Assembly: GCF_003994465.1 (NCBI RefSeq)
Contig: NZ_RZNX01000004.1
Span: 15,997-79,996, forward strand
DNA from: Paenibacillus zeisoli
Lineage (GTDB): Bacteria > Bacillota > Bacilli > Paenibacillales > Paenibacillaceae
Length of the DNA: 64,000 bases
Reading direction: 5' to 3'
The notes under the pieces were generated by a model. It worked only from the letters and a program-made list of their open reading frames with translations, had not been told where the DNA came from and searched no databases. The first letter of the stretch is position 1, and the number at the start of each line of letters is the position of its first letter. Below, piece by piece: positions 29,647 to 38,004 of the stretch. The position numbers were made by a program, and so were the translations under genes.

Positions 29647-29867
29647 ATGGCAGAATTCAAATATAAGTAACTCAAATACACGGCAGATTGTCGGAATCTT
29701 CAAAGGGTTGGACAAAGGAACTGAGAAGTATAAGCTGGAACGATAAAGAAGCTAAGTATGATATTCGTGACTGGTTAGAAGATCTTGAGAAGATGGACAA
29801 AGGTGTCACATTGTCCAAGGAAGAGATTGTTGCATTGCGTGATTTTTTGAATGGATTGGAGTTGTAG
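29647..29867 (+). pseudogene. Broken YdbC-like (PC4-fold) ssDNA-binding protein
   Basis: An ATG at 29647 reads MAEFKYK and then stops. In a shifted frame the sequence resumes as SESSKGWTKELRSISWNDKEAKYDIRDW and ends KMDKGVTLSKEEIVALRDFL and so on to a stop at 29867. This matches the YdbC/PC4-like family (typically KGWTKELN..SWN..EPKYDIRDW..H.KMGKG). The missing piece and frameshift make a dead gene. It lies right after hsdR and may be debris from an earlier element. Confidence 0.75.
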
Positions 29868-29869
29868 CT

Positions 29870-30220
29870 ATTGAATCAGTTTCTATAGGCGGATACTTTG
29901 GATCGAGTTACAAGTTTGAAGCTGACTTAGTGAATGGACACATTTCTTGGAACACTGAAGGCGAGTATTTTGAACCTCCGATCATCTTGAATATGGAGGC
30001 TGAAGGAATAACACTGATTCGAAATGGGCTAAGGGAATGTAGCATTTTGAGTTGGGATAAAGAATACATCGATCCTCATATTCTTGATGGAACGCAGTGG
30101 AGTTTGGAGATTCAGTTGTCCGAAAAAAGTATTCACATAAATGGCAGCAATGCCTATCCGCCTGAGTGGGAGAAGTTTTGTGAAGTTGTTCAGAAATTGT
30201 CGGGGAAGCCATTTCACTAA
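29870..30220 (+). CDS. Hypothetical protein
   Basis: The open frame reads IESVSIGGYFGSSYKFEADL onwards and ends VVQKLSGKPFH. The first ATG is at 29930 (MNGHISWNTEGEYFEPP), but the frame is open and protein-like back to about 29855. The true start may therefore be a rare ATT at 29870 or 29855, or the gene is cut at its 5' end. The product is small and acidic, with no membrane segment. No family was assigned. It may belong to the cargo of the restriction island. Confidence 0.45.
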   Translation: MESVSIGGYFGSSYKFEADLVNGHISWNTEGEYFEPPIILNMEAEGITLIRNGLRECSILSWDKEYIDPHILDGTQWSLEIQLSEKSIHINGSNAYPPEWEKFCEVVQKLSGKPFH

Positions 30221-30248
30221 GGCTTAATTTAAGAAAGGGTAGACCAAC

Positions 30249-30380
30249 ATGATTAGAAAACCAATAAAAATTGATTCAGACTTTCAACGTTCTATAACAT
30301 TCCAACGTAATGTTGAAGTTTGGATTGCTGGAAAATTAGATACTGCTGGGAAAGTGGAAAAGTTTAATAAAGCAAGGTGA
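30249..30380 (+). CDS. Hypothetical small protein (43 residues)
   Basis: A short frame starts ATG after AAGAAAGGG. The product runs MIRKPIKIDSDFQRSITFQR to AGKVEKFNKAR and is basic and soluble. It ends 1 bp before the next frame (TTG at 30382), suggesting coupled expression or one gene split by a frameshift. No family was recognised. Confidence 0.4.
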   Translation: MIRKPIKIDSDFQRSITFQRNVEVWIAGKLDTAGKVEKFNKAR

Positions 30381-30381
30381 T

Positions 30382-30663
30382 TTGAAACATATTGTATATG
30401 GTCTTATGAATGGTTTAGAGCAATTAACTTCACAACGTAGCTTCATAAAAACTTTAGCGAGTTTTGAAAATTCCTCCACTCAAAGAAAATATTTTGGACT
30501 AGCTGGCAACATCACATCTTTTTCCGACATCATTGTTGATGTATCCAACGTGCTAACAATAAACGGGTTAAATATCTCTAGCGTCATAAAGGGATGGACT
30601 CATTTCAATTACTTCAAACAAAAAAAATTAGATGATTCAGTAGGAAGGCACTTGATTATTTAA
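30382..30663 (+). CDS. Hypothetical protein (93 residues)
   Basis: This frame starts with TTG, directly after the 43-residue gene, and reads MKHIVYGLMNGLEQLTSQRS to KKLDDSVGRHLII. A central weakly hydrophobic stretch (FSDIIVDVSNVLTINGLNIS) is not clearly a membrane helix. It could be the second half of a split gene with 30249-30380. A hairpin-like AATGCTCC...GGAGCATT sequence follows at about 30680-30712. Confidence 0.4.
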   Translation: MKHIVYGLMNGLEQLTSQRSFIKTLASFENSSTQRKYFGLAGNITSFSDIIVDVSNVLTINGLNISSVIKGWTHFNYFKQKKLDDSVGRHLII

Positions 30664-30865
30664 GCTAACATAATTGTTATAATGCTCCGTGACTACATAA
30701 CGTCAGGAGCATTTGTTATATGTTCTATCCAAAGATTAAGAGTATTATTTTTTCTGGTCTAAAATAAGGTCGTCATAAATAGACTCCCTGGACACATTTT
30801 CTTTCAAAAGACACTAAGGAATTTAGATTACCATTTACAAATTGCTACAAGTTGAGGTGATTCAA

Positions 30866-31687
30866 TTGCCTAATTATTTAGATTACCAAAAATCAGTTGC
30901 AGCGGAATTTAAGGCATATGAAAAAAGGGTAAGATACCTCATAGATGATGTTCATTGGGGTGAGGAAGGCCGTTATAAAGAGATCATATTGATGAATTAT
31001 CTTAAGCGGGTGTTACCGAAGAATCTTTCTGTTGGTACAGGATTTGTGAGAAATAAAACTGAAATTACATCACAAATCGATATTATTATTTATGATAATT
31101 CATTTCCTGTTCTATTTTCGGAAGGCGATTTTGTTGTAGCAACACCAGAAAATGTTATTGGTATAGTAGAAGTAAAATCGAATATTGAGCCCAATGAGTT
31201 ATGTTCAATAATTGAAAAAGCAAATAGAAATGGTTCCATTATTTCAGGTGGTTCAGATTTGTTAATTTTCAATGGGATTTTTTCTTTTAATAGTGCGAAT
31301 AGAGTCAATACGTTCATAAGCCATTTGGAAAGATACGATTTCGCGTCACTTTTAAGGAAGGATCACTGGAATCAAATCATACCTCCAGCACTTTCTTCCT
31401 GCGTAAATCATATTTCGTTAGGAGAACGTTATTTTCTAAAATTATGGAAAACAGGTCAAAACCCACAAACTATCGATTCCCCACATTATAGTCTTTATGA
31501 TATGTGCGATAGTTTGGCTTTTTCTTATTTTCTGTCTAATATTCAGGACTTTGTAATATGGAAAGCCAGGGGATATACAGCAGAAAGTTTACCTCAAGAA
31601 ATGCAGTCATTCTTTTATCCACTACCAGAAGGCAAAGAGGCGCATTTGGTTAAAAGGATATTGTTAGAGCGAGATCAAAATATATGA
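30866..31687 (+). CDS. DUF6602-family nuclease-like protein
   Basis: From the TTG at 30866 (after TTGAGGTG) this is a protein of 273 residues, starting MPNYLDYQKSVAAEFKAYEK. The N-terminal half has a PD-(D/E)XK-like arrangement: an acidic residue in GRYKEIILMNYLKRVLP, then ITSQIDIIIYD near residue 77 and VIGIVEVKSNI near residue 105, with D and ExK at the expected spacing. These motifs fit DUF6602, a family common next to restriction systems. Nuclease activity is inferred. It is the last gene of the first cassette, before the right attachment repeat. Confidence 0.65.
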   Translation: MPNYLDYQKSVAAEFKAYEKRVRYLIDDVHWGEEGRYKEIILMNYLKRVLPKNLSVGTGFVRNKTEITSQIDIIIYDNSFPVLFSEGDFVVATPENVIGIVEVKSNIEPNELCSIIEKANRNGSIISGGSDLLIFNGIFSFNSANRVNTFISHLERYDFASLLRKDHWNQIIPPALSSCVNHISLGERYFLKLWKTGQNPQTIDSPHYSLYDMCDSLAFSYFLSNIQDFVIWKARGYTAESLPQEMQSFFYPLPEGKEAHLVKRILLERDQNI

Positions 31688-31864
31688 TTTATAGAATGCA
31701 ACGGTTGAGTTTGGTTGAATTAGAAAGAGATAACTTTTTCGGGCTTGTCTTAGTTGCGCGCGTCGAGATATAGCAACCTTGCATTGATAGTGAACGTCTG
31801 TAAGAGGTCTCTCAATGAACTATTCATAAATAATAGCTGCTTGATTGGTGTTAAATCGTTGAAA

Positions 31865-31900
31865 GTTGGGGACAAATTGGTGATAAACTGTATCCCCAAC
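31865..31900. repeat. Inverted repeat near the right end of cassette 1
   Basis: GTTGGGGACA pairs with TGTATCCCCAAC (one bulge) around a 14-base loop. No T-run follows. The surrounding stretch 31688-31986 has no recognisable gene. It lies about 100 bp inside the right junction repeat, so it may be an end structure of the element. Confidence 0.5.
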
Positions 31901-31986
31901 CACCCAAAACGACCCGTATAGAACACAATACGAACATCAAAATCCAGTAAAATCAAGGCTTCAGCCGACTATAACAGACTCAATCG

Positions 31987-32058
31987 GAGCCGCTGCGCAA
32001 TCCGCATACGGTGCATGTGGAGTCGGTGGCTTTGTTGGTGAGGAATAGCGGGGCTTGA
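31987..32058 (+). pseudogene. Detached rlmCD 3' end, second copy, containing the right attachment repeat
   Basis: Read in frame, this stretch gives EPLRNPHTVHVESVALLVRN then SGA and stop. This is a normal RlmCD C-terminus following the conserved PHTxHVE. It contains the exact 23-bp repeat at 32001-32023 shared with the living rlmCD gene at 22384. Base composition of this patch is GC-richer than its surroundings. It marks the junction between the two inserted cassettes, or the former end of the host gene. Confidence 0.85.
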
Positions 32059-32226
32059 AGCAGCTATAGCGCGTGAACGCAAGGGGCTCGTCCCATGACT
32101 GAAAAGAAGAAGTTAGACAAAGCAATCAAGCTACACGAGAGCAGAAAATTTACGGTAACACAAATAGTAGAAATGACAGGCGGAAGCAAGGGGTCACTTT
32201 ACCATGAACTAAATCGGAGGAAATAA
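32050..32226 (+). pseudogene. Serine recombinase C-terminal remnant
   Basis: From 32050 a frame reads GLEAAIARERKG, typical of the linker of small serine recombinases. After a frameshift it continues as ARPMTEKKKLDKAIKLHESR then KFTVTQIVEMTGGSKGSLYH and ELNRRK with stop at 32226. The second part is a Hin/resolvase-type helix-turn-helix. An ATG at 32095 gives a free-standing 43-residue frame. The catalytic domain is absent. It abuts the second rlmCD copy, so it is likely the scar of the enzyme that once moved an element here. Confidence 0.75.
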
Positions 32227-32576
32227 GAAACAACAAAGAAGCAGTCTCAGAGCCATTGAGGAGCTTTATAAGGAATGTTTCGATGAGTCATCTAGATTAG
32301 TTGGCTCTATTATTATGTCTTACAGGGCTTTAATATGATTTATTGAACCTACCCCAGTGCAGAGTAAGTCATTGTTAAGTTCTAAAAAGGAGTTTTCCCC
32401 TAATTTCCCTAATAATAAATTTAATGAAAGTTTTTTGTGCGTACAGCTCATACATACCTAGGTTCACTTTTATCTTAATCAATTTACACAAAGAACGCCT
32501 TTGTTACAAATTTATACAATCGAGTGCAGCTACGTGATATAGTTAAGCTAATAGTTCATATACAGGGGCGAGAAAA
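32227..32576. other. AT-rich intergenic region before the nuclease-HerA cassette
   Basis: No complete gene is seen. A frame from about 32233 to 32337 encodes SLRAIEELYKECFDESSRLV then GSIIMSYRALI and stop, but has no start codon and may be a gene remnant. The rest is leader sequence. A plausible ribosome-binding site, AGGGGCGAG, precedes the ATG at 32577. Confidence 0.4.
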
Positions 32577-33719
32577 ATGCAGACTTCACCAACAAAGTTA
32601 ATCCAAGAAGATGGTGGCTATTATGCTGTTAAGGGATTCCTATATCAATATGACAAAACGATAATAGAAATCCTAAAAAATCCTGATTCTGAAATAAAAT
32701 TTGAACAAACACAGGATATAGATTTTGAAGACTACGTAATCCAAATAAAGCATAAAGAAACACAAGAGTTCTTTAACAGTAAGATTAAAAAGCCTATTTT
32801 ACAACTCATAGATTTATTTTCAAAAGACCAAACAAAGAAGTTCATCTTATATTGCCATTTTAAAAATGTGGAGGCTTGTCAAAAGACATTAAATAATGTT
32901 GAGCTAGATCAAGTACTCGGTGCTAAAAAAAGCGATTATCCTTTGAAAGTTAAAGAGAAGTTCATTGAGAATTTTATCTTGGAGTTTTCAAACGATTACG
33001 AGGAACAATTTTCAACCTTGATTGAATTAATTAGAGATAACTATACTTTGCCAGATAAAAACTCAGCTATATACTACCATTCAATTATTAGAACACGATT
33101 ATTTCAACTTGCCATAAAACAAAGAAATCAAAGATATCTCAAAAAGTCCGATTTAGATGAATACATAAGCATGACAGATAAAACAATATTTTATCTTTCG
33201 TATTCCAAATATCTCGAAAATGTAAAGTATGAGTCTCTTCTTAAAAAAAAGTTTTTCACTCTTAAAACTATAAATTTACGTAATGTTGAAAGGTTATTTA
33301 TCATAGATATTGATTCGAAAATAAATATAGTCGATATTTATCAAATAATAGGGAAGATCATCTCCAAATACTTCAAATTTGAGAAATCCCCTGCCCCATA
33401 TATTTGCTTAAGAAAGATATCCACAGTTCAATACAATCGGATAAAACAAGATTTAATAGATTTAGGAATTACATTTAATGATGGGACTTGCTTTAATGGA
33501 GATAAATTTAGATTAGATTATCTAGTTAGGCAGTCAACAAAGGAAAATCAGGTAGTTGTTAAAATAATTGATGAGAAGCAAATAGAAGAAGTCTGTATGA
33601 CTGTCGGATTTAAGGAGTATTATCATTTTTTCATAGGTACCTTACACGAGATCGAAACTGAATATAAAAAAATACATATTCAGATTAAGGAAACAGAACA
33701 AATATTGAAAATATTGTAG
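32577..33719 (+). CDS. PD-(D/E)XK nuclease of DUF4297/Cap4 type
   Basis: The N-terminal part of this 380-residue protein has the layout of the dsDNA-nuclease domain DUF4297: GGYYAVKGFLYQYDKTIIEIL, then E43-x3-D47-I-D49 and the QIKHK strand (Q56-x-K58), followed by KKPILQLIDLF. These give the acidic and QxK residues of a PD-(D/E)XK site. The C-terminal part, from about residue 220, is unassigned and may bind the ATPase. It lies 18 bp before a HerA-like ATPase gene. DUF4297-HerA pairs are known anti-phage systems. Domain assignment is from motifs only. Confidence 0.7.
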   Translation: MQTSPTKLIQEDGGYYAVKGFLYQYDKTIIEILKNPDSEIKFEQTQDIDFEDYVIQIKHKETQEFFNSKIKKPILQLIDLFSKDQTKKFILYCHFKNVEACQKTLNNVELDQVLGAKKSDYPLKVKEKFIENFILEFSNDYEEQFSTLIELIRDNYTLPDKNSAIYYHSIIRTRLFQLAIKQRNQRYLKKSDLDEYISMTDKTIFYLSYSKYLENVKYESLLKKKFFTLKTINLRNVERLFIIDIDSKINIVDIYQIIGKIISKYFKFEKSPAPYICLRKISTVQYNRIKQDLIDLGITFNDGTCFNGDKFRLDYLVRQSTKENQVVVKIIDEKQIEEVCMTVGFKEYYHFFIGTLHEIETEYKKIHIQIKETEQILKIL

Positions 33720-33737
33720 CCAAGGGGGCATTACTAC

Positions 33738-35468
33738 ATGTCATCTATAATAACTAAAGAGGAAATTGCGAAAGTAGTTTGTGTGTTACCTAATAAAATA
33801 AAAATTCAAGTAACAGATATTGAAGCATTTAAAGAAAATGCAGATAGTTTTTCCGTAGGTTCATATCTAAGAGTGTCCGATAGCGAGGACTGTGCATTAA
33901 TTTGTATCATAGAAAATTTTGCGATTGAAAAAACTGAAGATAATAGAAGCCAATATATTCTTGAAGCTGTACCAATTGGTTTTTTAGGTAGTGATAAAAA
34001 ATTTATTCGTGGCGGTAATAATATTGCCATACCTCCTACCAGTGTTGAACCAGCAAAGAAAGATGAAATTCAAAATATTTATCATGCTATTGAAGATAAA
34101 AGAAAATTTTGTTTTTCTTCCTTAGTTCAAGATACCTCAATTAAAGTCCCTATAAATGGTGATAAGTTTTTCAACAAACATATTGCGGTTGTCGGTTCTA
34201 CAGGGTCAGGAAAATCACATACTGTGGCAAAAATAATTCAAGAAGTGACAGTAGCAAAAGAAGGGAAATACGATGGGTTAAATAATTCTCATATTATCAT
34301 TTTTGATATTCATTCAGAATATAAACAGGCCTTTCCCAATGCTAACTATATTGATGTAGACAATTTGAATTTACCATATTGGTTAATGAATGGTGAAGAA
34401 TTAGAGGAATTACTGGTGGAATCAGGAGAAAATCAAGCATACAATCAAGCTTCAATTTTAAGAAGACTCATTACAAGAAACAAACAAATTAAATCTGGAT
34501 CAGACAAGGTAATGTTCGATACTCCCGTTCAATTTTCAATAGAAGAAGTAGCAAATTGTATTGTCAATCTAAGTAAAGAAACAAGAAATGCGAAAAATCC
34601 AAAATCTATCTGTATTAAAAATGATGCAAAAGAGTTTGTAAGTGACGAAGAAAAATTCGATTTTTATTTTGAAAAGGAATTCGAATTCGAGGAAATAAAA
34701 CCTCAGTCAATAAATAAAGGAACTTATAATGATGGGACATTAGAGAAATTCATATCAAGGCTCAGAAGTAAATTATCAGATAAGAGGTTGGGTTTCCTAC
34801 TTGGTGGAAAAGTAAATAAAGTAACTTTCGAAGATACACTAACCCATATTTTGGCATATAAAGGAACTGAAAAAGCGAATGTTACCATTATCGATTTAAG
34901 TGGAGTTCCTTTTGAAGTATTAAGTATAACAGTTTCGTTAATTTCAAGACTTATGTTCGAATACGGTTATTATTATAAAAAGAACATGAAGTCATCGAAT
35001 AAATCGCTCACCCCTTTGTTGCTTGTTTACGAAGAGGCACATAAATATGTCCCCAAAAATCAAGCAGCTAAGTTTAATTCATCTAGACTATCTATCGAAC
35101 GAATTGCCAAAGAAGGTAGGAAATATGGGGTAACAGCAATGATAGTTAGTCAAAGACCTTCTGAAATATCCGAATCAATTTTTTCGCAGTGCAATAATTT
35201 TGTATCAATGAGACTAACTAACCCGGATGATCAAAACTATGTGCGTCGATTATTACCAGACAATTTAGGGCCATTGACGGACGCACTTCCTACACTACGA
35301 GAAGGAGAAGCTATCATAATCGGTGATGCAATTATTATGCCATCATTAGTTCTTATGGATAGATGTGAGCCTGAACCATCTTCCAATGATATTGATTACC
35401 TACAAGAGTGGAAAAAAGTGTGGCAAAATGTCAACTTCGATGAAATATCTGAAAGATGGAAGAAGTAA
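33738..35468 (+). CDS. herA: HerA-like DNA-translocating ATPase (DUF87)
   Basis: The 576-residue protein has an N-terminal beta-barrel HAS region (residues 1-100), then Walker A VVGSTGSGKSHTVAKI (G153-S160) and IIIFDIHSEYKQAFPNANYIDV near residue 195. Walker B is LLLVYEEAHKYVP near residue 430, then IAKEGRKYGVTAMIVSQRPS, then FVSMRLTNPDDQNYV, the usual HerA/FtsK-like order. In bacteria such ATPases form hexamers that work with a nuclease partner. Here the partner is the gene just upstream. The start follows AAGGGGG. It is probably co-transcribed with the nuclease and perhaps the DUF262 gene. Confidence 0.85.
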   Translation: MSSIITKEEIAKVVCVLPNKIKIQVTDIEAFKENADSFSVGSYLRVSDSEDCALICIIENFAIEKTEDNRSQYILEAVPIGFLGSDKKFIRGGNNIAIPPTSVEPAKKDEIQNIYHAIEDKRKFCFSSLVQDTSIKVPINGDKFFNKHIAVVGSTGSGKSHTVAKIIQEVTVAKEGKYDGLNNSHIIIFDIHSEYKQAFPNANYIDVDNLNLPYWLMNGEELEELLVESGENQAYNQASILRRLITRNKQIKSGSDKVMFDTPVQFSIEEVANCIVNLSKETRNAKNPKSICIKNDAKEFVSDEEKFDFYFEKEFEFEEIKPQSINKGTYNDGTLEKFISRLRSKLSDKRLGFLLGGKVNKVTFEDTLTHILAYKGTEKANVTIIDLSGVPFEVLSITVSLISRLMFEYGYYYKKNMKSSNKSLTPLLLVYEEAHKYVPKNQAAKFNSSRLSIERIAKEGRKYGVTAMIVSQRPSEISESIFSQCNNFVSMRLTNPDDQNYVRRLLPDNLGPLTDALPTLREGEAIIIGDAIIMPSLVLMDRCEPEPSSNDIDYLQEWKKVWQNVNFDEISERWKK

Positions 35469-35529
35469 GTATGAATAAATGCTTTAAGAATTCTTTTGCA
35501 AAAAGATGTTAGGAAGGGAAGAATATTAA

Positions 35530-37251
35530 ATGAGTTATACAGCTACAGCAATAAATGAAGTAGTAAGACAAATAGGTAACAATGAAATCTACTTACCCGC
35601 TATTCAGAGGAAATTTGTGTGGACTTATGAACAGATTGAAAAGTTATTTGATTCAATCATGTTAGGCTATCCCATTGGCACATTTCTTTTTTGGAAAGTT
35701 GAAAAATCTAAGACTAATGACTATATCTTTTATAAGTTTATTCAGGATTATCACGAGCGCGACAGGTATCATAATGACATGGCCCCGAAACCTGAAATGA
35801 AGGAATGGATTATTGGTGTATTAGATGGCCAACAAAGATTAAGTTCACTTTACCTTGCTTTACAAGGAAGTTATGCATATAAAAAGCCTAAAGCTAGATG
35901 GGACAATGATGATGCATTTCCTAAAAGGCAGCTATATTTAAATGTGCTTTATAAAAATAAGCCGCGGGATGAGGATGCGAACACGTACGAGTTTAAATTT
36001 TTAACTGAAGCAGAATCTAAGTTAAATGATTCAACTCATTTCTGGTTAGCAGTGAAAGAATCTCTAAATTGGAACGATGCGAATGGCTATATAAAGTTTG
36101 CGAATAAAAATAATCTTTTATCCAGTACTATTGCAATTGAAAATTTAACTTTGTTATGGCAAAGAATTACACAAGATAAAGTTATTAATTATTTCGAGGT
36201 GAAAGCACAGGAATTAGACGATGTCTTGGACATATTTACAAGGGTTAACAGTGGAGGTACAGTTCTATCAAAGAGTGACCTCTTATTTTCAACAATTGTT
36301 GCTAGTTGGGAGCAAGCACGTGAGGAAATAGAGCAGTTGCTCAAACAAATAAATAATAAAGGCGATAAATTTGATTTCGACAATGACTTTATTATGAGAG
36401 CCTGTCTATTTTTAACGGATTCCCCAGTCTTATTTAATGTAAAGAATTTTAAACGTGAGAATGTCCAAAAAGTAAAGGATAATTGGGAAGGGATTAAAAA
36501 TGCAATAAAAAGAACGATAGAATTATTGGTTGAGTTTGGTTTTAGTCAAGAAAGCCTAACATCCAAAAATGCTATTATTCCTATTTCATATTATATCTTT
36601 AAAGGTGGAAAGTTGGAAAACGAAGACAAAAAGAATATAAAACATTATTTAATAACTAGTCTCCTTAAGTTCATCTATGGAGGTAAGGGAGATCAGGTTC
36701 TTGAAGCAATTCGGAGTGGAATGAGAGTTATTGACAGCGGTACATATAAATTAAAATCTGAAAACTTCCCACTCACGGCATTAAGGCTAATGAAATTACC
36801 TGGGGAGAAAAGTTTGCAATTCACAGTAGATGACATTGAGAATTTATTTGATTACAAAAAAGGTGCATACACATTTATGGTACTTTCTTTGTTATATCCC
36901 CATTTAAAGTTAGGTCAAATTAAATTCCATCAAGATCACTTACATCCGGCAAGTTCATTTACTCAAACAAAACTTAAACAGCTTAAGAAGCCTGAATCTA
37001 GTTGGAGAAAATGGATAGAAAAGAAAGATACTATTCCAAATTTGCAATTACTAGAAGGGCTGGAAAATGAAACAAAGAACAAAAGTCAGTTTAAAGATTG
37101 GGTGGAAAAAGAGGTCACAACCAATCCAAATTATAAGTCGTTAAATTATATACCTAACGTTTCACTTGAACTTGATAACTTTGAGCAATTTTATGAGTCG
37201 AGAAAACAAATGATAATCTCGAAATTAAAGGAAATCATGGATATTAGGTAA
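35530..37251 (+). CDS. DUF262 protein with HNH-like C-terminus (GmrSD/SspE-related)
   Basis: The 573-residue protein starts with a ParB-like DUF262 domain: EIYLPAIQRKFVWTYEQIEKLF at residue 19, YPIGTFLFWKV, and the nucleotide-cleavage motif GVLDGQQRLSSLYLAL (D99-GQQR). The middle is helical. Near residue 466 HQDHLHPASSF, with a later NLQLLEGLENETKNKS, has the look of a DUF1524-type HNH site (xDHxxP...N...N..K). DUF262 plus HNH is the layout of GmrSD type IV restriction enzymes and SspE. It lies 61 bp after herA, with its own AGGAAGGG site. Confidence 0.75.
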   Translation: MSYTATAINEVVRQIGNNEIYLPAIQRKFVWTYEQIEKLFDSIMLGYPIGTFLFWKVEKSKTNDYIFYKFIQDYHERDRYHNDMAPKPEMKEWIIGVLDGQQRLSSLYLALQGSYAYKKPKARWDNDDAFPKRQLYLNVLYKNKPRDEDANTYEFKFLTEAESKLNDSTHFWLAVKESLNWNDANGYIKFANKNNLLSSTIAIENLTLLWQRITQDKVINYFEVKAQELDDVLDIFTRVNSGGTVLSKSDLLFSTIVASWEQAREEIEQLLKQINNKGDKFDFDNDFIMRACLFLTDSPVLFNVKNFKRENVQKVKDNWEGIKNAIKRTIELLVEFGFSQESLTSKNAIIPISYYIFKGGKLENEDKKNIKHYLITSLLKFIYGGKGDQVLEAIRSGMRVIDSGTYKLKSENFPLTALRLMKLPGEKSLQFTVDDIENLFDYKKGAYTFMVLSLLYPHLKLGQIKFHQDHLHPASSFTQTKLKQLKKPESSWRKWIEKKDTIPNLQLLEGLENETKNKSQFKDWVEKEVTTNPNYKSLNYIPNVSLELDNFEQFYESRKQMIISKLKEIMDIR

Positions 37252-37325
37252 AGGCAGTATCCCTTTTTTAGTGGAAAAAGCGAGCGATTACTGCCTCATC
37301 ACGATTTGTCACTAATACTCATCGC

Positions 37326-37385
37326 ACACATGTGGAATGCTGTTCGCTGTTAGTCTGGAGCGGGAACAAAAATACGGAAAAGTAA
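37326..37385 (+). pseudogene. Detached rlmCD 3' end, third copy (distal junction)
   Basis: In frame the sequence reads RTHVECCSLLVWSGNKNTEK then stop. HVECCSLLV is a typical RlmCD C-terminus, and the core CATGTGGAATG matches the CATGTGGAGT core of the copies at 22397 and 32014. No rlmCD body precedes it. It is read as the distal attachment site, possibly the original end of the host gene, 15 kb from the living gene. The match is shorter than that of the other two copies. Confidence 0.6.
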
Positions 37386-37667
37386 CTGTGGGAAAGTCCC
37401 TTTGCAAACGAATGATGCAGAGGGATTTACTTTATGTATAACTTTTTCAATATTATACTTATATTTAGTGATAGTTCAATCAACGAAAGTTAATCTTCAA
37501 CAATGTACTTAACAAATCACCTTTAATAATCTCAATTATTTCGTCTGATGGGGTTTTTCTAGTTATGCTTTCCTTTTAATAAATTCCATGCTTACTCTAT
37601 GTTCATTTCCAATATTCGTCGTTACACATGGCTACCACGTATTGATTAAAAGCATGTAGCACAGAAT
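37386..37667. other. Intergenic, nothing recognised
   Basis: This AT-rich stretch holds an imperfect hairpin AAAGTCCCTTTGCA...TGCAGAGGGATTT at about 37392-37427, perhaps a weak terminator for the DUF262 gene. No frame of useful length or known motif was found. Confidence 0.4.
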
Positions 37668-38004
37668 TCAAAGAAGGATAGTCATTTGAACAGGGGAAAT
37701 GCTTGGACTATTACCATCACTATCAGCAGGAATGATTAGAATGCGTGGGATATTGTGGTCATAACAACATAGGGTTATTAACCAATGTGTGGCATATGCA
37801 TACTCGCTTGTTTGGATTTCATCATCCCAATATTCTTTGCATAAGGTTTCACAATCCTTTGCTCCTATTGGAATGAACTCATAGCGTAAAAATGTAACAG
37901 TCCTTATTACGCTTATTCTTGCGGTTCAGACGAATTGCATTTTGCAAAACATTATTGTGATATAACCAAGGTACCCCTAATTTCTTCATTAATTTTTTCT
38001 TCAT
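37668..38004 (-). pseudogene. Frameshifted small hypothetical gene
   Basis: On the minus strand an ATG at 38004 follows AAGGGGGTC and reads MKKKLMKKLGVPWLYHNNVL, then QNAIRLNRKNKRNKDCYIFTL and stop. A shift of frame gives YEFIPIGAKDCETLCKEYWD, then DDEIQTSEYAYATHWLITLC and on to a stop at 37668. The strong ribosome-binding site and clean protein in two frames indicate one gene broken by a single indel. No family was recognised. Confidence 0.55.

Noticed and set aside
22463..37251. Active integrase or transposase for the island
   Set aside because: None of the island proteins has a recombinase catalytic domain; only the C-terminal remnant at 32050-32226 was found.
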